Shown here one piece after another: positions 61,684 to 64,000 of a DNA stretch of 64,000 nucleotides. Origin of the DNA: Acinetobacter sp. C32I (GTDB taxonomy: Bacteria; Pseudomonadota; Gammaproteobacteria; Pseudomonadales; Moraxellaceae). A program made the translations under genes and the position numbers. Numbering within the stretch: the stretch's first letter is position 1; each line of letters begins with the position of its first letter. The notes under the pieces were generated by a model. The model made no database searches, was not told the origin of the DNA, and saw only the letters and a list, made by a program, of their open reading frames with translations. Where the stretch lies: positions 2,356,001 through 2,420,000 of the forward strand of contig NZ_CP098480.1 in NCBI RefSeq assembly GCF_023702715.1, given 5' to 3'.

Positions 61684-63675
61684 ATGACTCAAAATCAAAC
61701 ACATTCATCACAGCCATTGCTTGAGGTCAGTCAGCTCACCCGTGAATTTCCCGCGGGCGAAGCAACCGTACAGATTCTCAAAGGCATTGATTTAAAAATT
61801 TATGCAGGCGAGTTGGTTGCGATTGTCGGGCAATCCGGCTCAGGTAAATCGACCCTGATGAATATCTTGGGTTGTCTGGATAAACCGACCGCAGGCAGCT
61901 ATCGGGTCAATGGGCGGGAAACCCGTCAGCTTGAACCTGATGAACTGGCACAACTGCGCCGTGAATATTTTGGCTTTATTTTCCAGCGCTATCACTTATT
62001 GGGTGATCTGAGTGCTTCAGGAAACGTTGAAGTCCCTGCCATTTATGCGGGTGTAGACAGTCATCTTCGCCAAGAACGTTCTGCTGAACTATTATCCGAA
62101 CTTGGACTAGAAGAACGTTTGCATCATCGCCCTAGCCAGCTATCTGGTGGTCAGCAACAACGTGTGTCGATTGCACGTGCGCTGATGAATGGTGGTGATG
62201 TGATTCTTGCCGATGAACCCACAGGTGCCTTGGATAAGAATAGCGGTATCGAAGTAATGCGCATTTTGCGTGAGCTGAATGCCAAAGGCCATACCATTAT
62301 TCTGGTCACGCACGATCTCAATGTCGCGAAAAATGCGACCCGTATTATCGAGATCAGTGACGGAAATATCATTTCCGACCGTGCCAATGAGCCTGAACAT
62401 AGTGATCCAGAACTGGAGCATCAAACCTTAGAGCGTAACCCGCAGAAGAAAACCTCTGCTTGGCGCTCGTTCTTCGACCGTCTTGGTGAAGCCTTCCGCA
62501 TGGCATTGCTTGCCATGAATGCGCATCGTATGCGGACCTTTTTGACCATGCTTGGGATTATTATCGGGATTGCATCCGTGGTCTCCGTAGTGGCGCTAGG
62601 TAATGGCTCGCAGAAGCAAATTTTAGAAAATATCAGTAGTCTGGGTACCAACACCATCACCGTGTATCAGGGGCGTGGCTTTGGTGATAACTCTCGGACC
62701 TCACAAGCCAAAACACTGGTCCCTGCCGATGCCGAAGCATTGGCTGAACAGCCCTATGTGGATGGGGTCAGCCCTTCTGCCAATACCAGTTTAACCCTGC
62801 GTTATAAAGATACCGAAGCAGCGGCAACGGTGAATGGCGTCAGTTCTGATTTCTTCTATGTCCGTGGTATGACCTTTAAATCAGGGCAACCTTTTGACAA
62901 GGCAAGTGTGACTGAACGGGCCCAAGATGTGGTGATTGATACCAATACTGAAAAGACCTTCTTTGCAGATGGCACCAATCCTGTCGGTCAAGTGCTGCTA
63001 TTAGGTAGTGTGCCAAGTCGAATTATCGGCGTGATTGATGCCCAACAAGGCTTTATGGGAAATTCAGACAGCCTGAATGTTTATCTGCCCTACTCGACGG
63101 TCATGAGCCGTATGCTGGGGCAATCCAATGTACGTAGCATCATCGTGCGTATCAAAGATGAATACCCAAGTAGCGCTGCTGAAAATGCGATTCTGACCTT
63201 GCTGGAACAGCGTCACGGCGCACAAGATGTGTTTACCCAAAACTCTGACAGTATTCGCGAAACCATCCAACAAACCACTGCAACCATGACCTTGCTAATT
63301 TCAGCAATCGCCGTGATTTCTTTGGTGGTGGGTGGCATTGGGGTAATGAACATTATGCTGGTTTCTGTGACCGAGCGGACTCAAGAAATCGGGGTACGTA
63401 TGGCGGTCGGTGCACGTCAAAGCGATATTTTGCAGCAATTCCTGATTGAAGCAATTCTGGTCTGTTTACTGGGCGGTATCTTAGGTGTACTGCTCTCTTT
63501 AGGGATTGGACAAATCATCGGACACTTTGCCAAAGGCGTAATTGAGATGAGTTATTCCACCACCTCGATTGTTGCAGCCTTTGTCTGCTCAAGCATGATT
63601 GGTATTGTATTTGGCTTCTTGCCAGCACGAAATGCAGCACAACTCGATCCAGTTGCTGCTTTAGCGAGAGAATAA
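61684..63675 (+). CDS. macB: MacB-type ABC transporter (ATPase plus FtsX-like permease)
   Basis: This 663-residue inner-membrane protein has an N-terminal ATPase domain with Walker A GQSGSGKST, signature LSGGQQQR and Walker B VILADEPTGALD. A membrane helix, a large periplasmic domain (about 300-530) and three C-terminal helices of the FtsX type follow (GGIGVMNIMLVSVTERTQEI). It drives efflux of macrolides or exported peptides and precursors by mechanotransmission. It is co-translated with macA and followed by an outer-membrane factor gene. Confidence 0.96.
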   Translation: MTQNQTHSSQPLLEVSQLTREFPAGEATVQILKGIDLKIYAGELVAIVGQSGSGKSTLMNILGCLDKPTAGSYRVNGRETRQLEPDELAQLRREYFGFIFQRYHLLGDLSASGNVEVPAIYAGVDSHLRQERSAELLSELGLEERLHHRPSQLSGGQQQRVSIARALMNGGDVILADEPTGALDKNSGIEVMRILRELNAKGHTIILVTHDLNVAKNATRIIEISDGNIISDRANEPEHSDPELEHQTLERNPQKKTSAWRSFFDRLGEAFRMALLAMNAHRMRTFLTMLGIIIGIASVVSVVALGNGSQKQILENISSLGTNTITVYQGRGFGDNSRTSQAKTLVPADAEALAEQPYVDGVSPSANTSLTLRYKDTEAAATVNGVSSDFFYVRGMTFKSGQPFDKASVTERAQDVVIDTNTEKTFFADGTNPVGQVLLLGSVPSRIIGVIDAQQGFMGNSDSLNVYLPYSTVMSRMLGQSNVRSIIVRIKDEYPSSAAENAILTLLEQRHGAQDVFTQNSDSIRETIQQTTATMTLLISAIAVISLVVGGIGVMNIMLVSVTERTQEIGVRMAVGARQSDILQQFLIEAILVCLLGGILGVLLSLGIGQIIGHFAKGVIEMSYSTTSIVAAFVCSSMIGIVFGFLPARNAAQLDPVAALARE

Positions 63676-63686
63676 GGAATTTGAGT

Positions 63687-64000
63687 ATGTCTTTTCAATT
63701 CACAAAATTAGGACTTGCACTGGTACTCACTGGTTCCTTAGCTGGCTGTTCTGCTGTGGTCAAAACACCCTATAACGCACCAACCGTCCAAGTGCCGCAG
63801 CAGTTCCAATACGATGCCCAAAAAAGTAAAAGTATCAATTTAACTGATCAATGGTGGACGCTATTTAATGATGCCCAGTTGAATCAATTGGTCGATCAAG
63901 TGTTGGCTAAAAATAGTGACTTAAGTGTCGCAGGCATCACCCTGCAACAAGCCCGACTACAAGCAGGGCTCGCTGAAAATAAACAAGGGATTCGAACCAG
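63687..64000 (+). CDS. Outer membrane factor lipoprotein (NodT/OprM type), 3' end outside the window
   Basis: About 104 residues are visible. A lipoprotein signal (LVLTGSLAGC) is followed by the conserved start of RND/ABC outer membrane factors (DQWWTLFNDAQLNQLVDQVL, then KNSDLSVAGITLQQAR). The ATG at 63687 has AAGGAAT ten bases upstream and lies 11 bases after macB. It would supply the dedicated outer-membrane channel of the MacAB pump. Confidence 0.92.
   Translation, partial: MSFQFTKLGLALVLTGSLAGCSAVVKTPYNAPTVQVPQQFQYDAQKSKSINLTDQWWTLFNDAQLNQLVDQVLAKNSDLSVAGITLQQARLQAGLAENKQGIRT

Overview
The window is a chromosomal segment of an Acinetobacter-like gammaproteobacterium (Moraxellaceae). This rests on the AT-rich sequence, the gene set ilvI-ilvH-ilvC, leuS-lptE-holA and macA-macB, and two giant trimeric autotransporters paired with TpgA-type proteins, an arrangement known from Acinetobacter. 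No tRNA, rRNA, transposase, phage gene or CRISPR array was recognised.

Bases 1-17394 form a surface-adhesin locus. A rightward operon (partial helical protein, CatB-type acetyltransferase, TagE/GtfA/SdgB-like glycosyltransferase, secreted HExxH protein) converges on a leftward gene for a very large type I-secreted adhesin. The adhesin has a BapA-type N-terminus, Ig-like repeats, about 3.1 kb of serine-aspartate (SD) repeats, more Ig-like repeats and a type I secretion C-terminus. As sequenced, its reading frame is broken many times in and beside the SD repeats. Upstream of it lie its apparent exporter genes: HlyD/LapC-like adaptor, LapB-like ABC transporter and TolC/LapE-like outer membrane channel. 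The combination suggests a Gram-negative counterpart of the glycosylated SD-repeat proteins of staphylococci.

Bases 17395-21057 carry two small unknown proteins, a carboxymuconolactone decarboxylase-family protein, and LysR and AraC regulators. Bases 21228-40736 hold two tandem units, each a giant trimeric autotransporter followed by a TpgA-like gene; the TpgA copy at 21228-21617 lacks the OmpA domain. A divergent AraC-type regulator follows at 41001-42092.

Bases 42093-47533 contain two near-identical hairpins flanking a palindrome, an arsenic operon (arsC-arsR-acr3), small hypothetical proteins, a GNAT acetyltransferase, a membrane-protein/XRE-regulator pair with two matching palindromic operators, and a PhaC-like hydrolase. 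Bases 47602-54050 hold an MHYT-GGDEF-EAL protein and the ilvI-ilvH-ilvC operon. Downstream of ilvC is an unusual array of three extra copies of the ilvC 3' end separated by hairpin-rich spacers. From 54560 to the end are core genes (DUF4124 protein, leuS, lptE, holA, a sirtuin) and a macA-macB-outer membrane factor efflux operon cut by the window edge.
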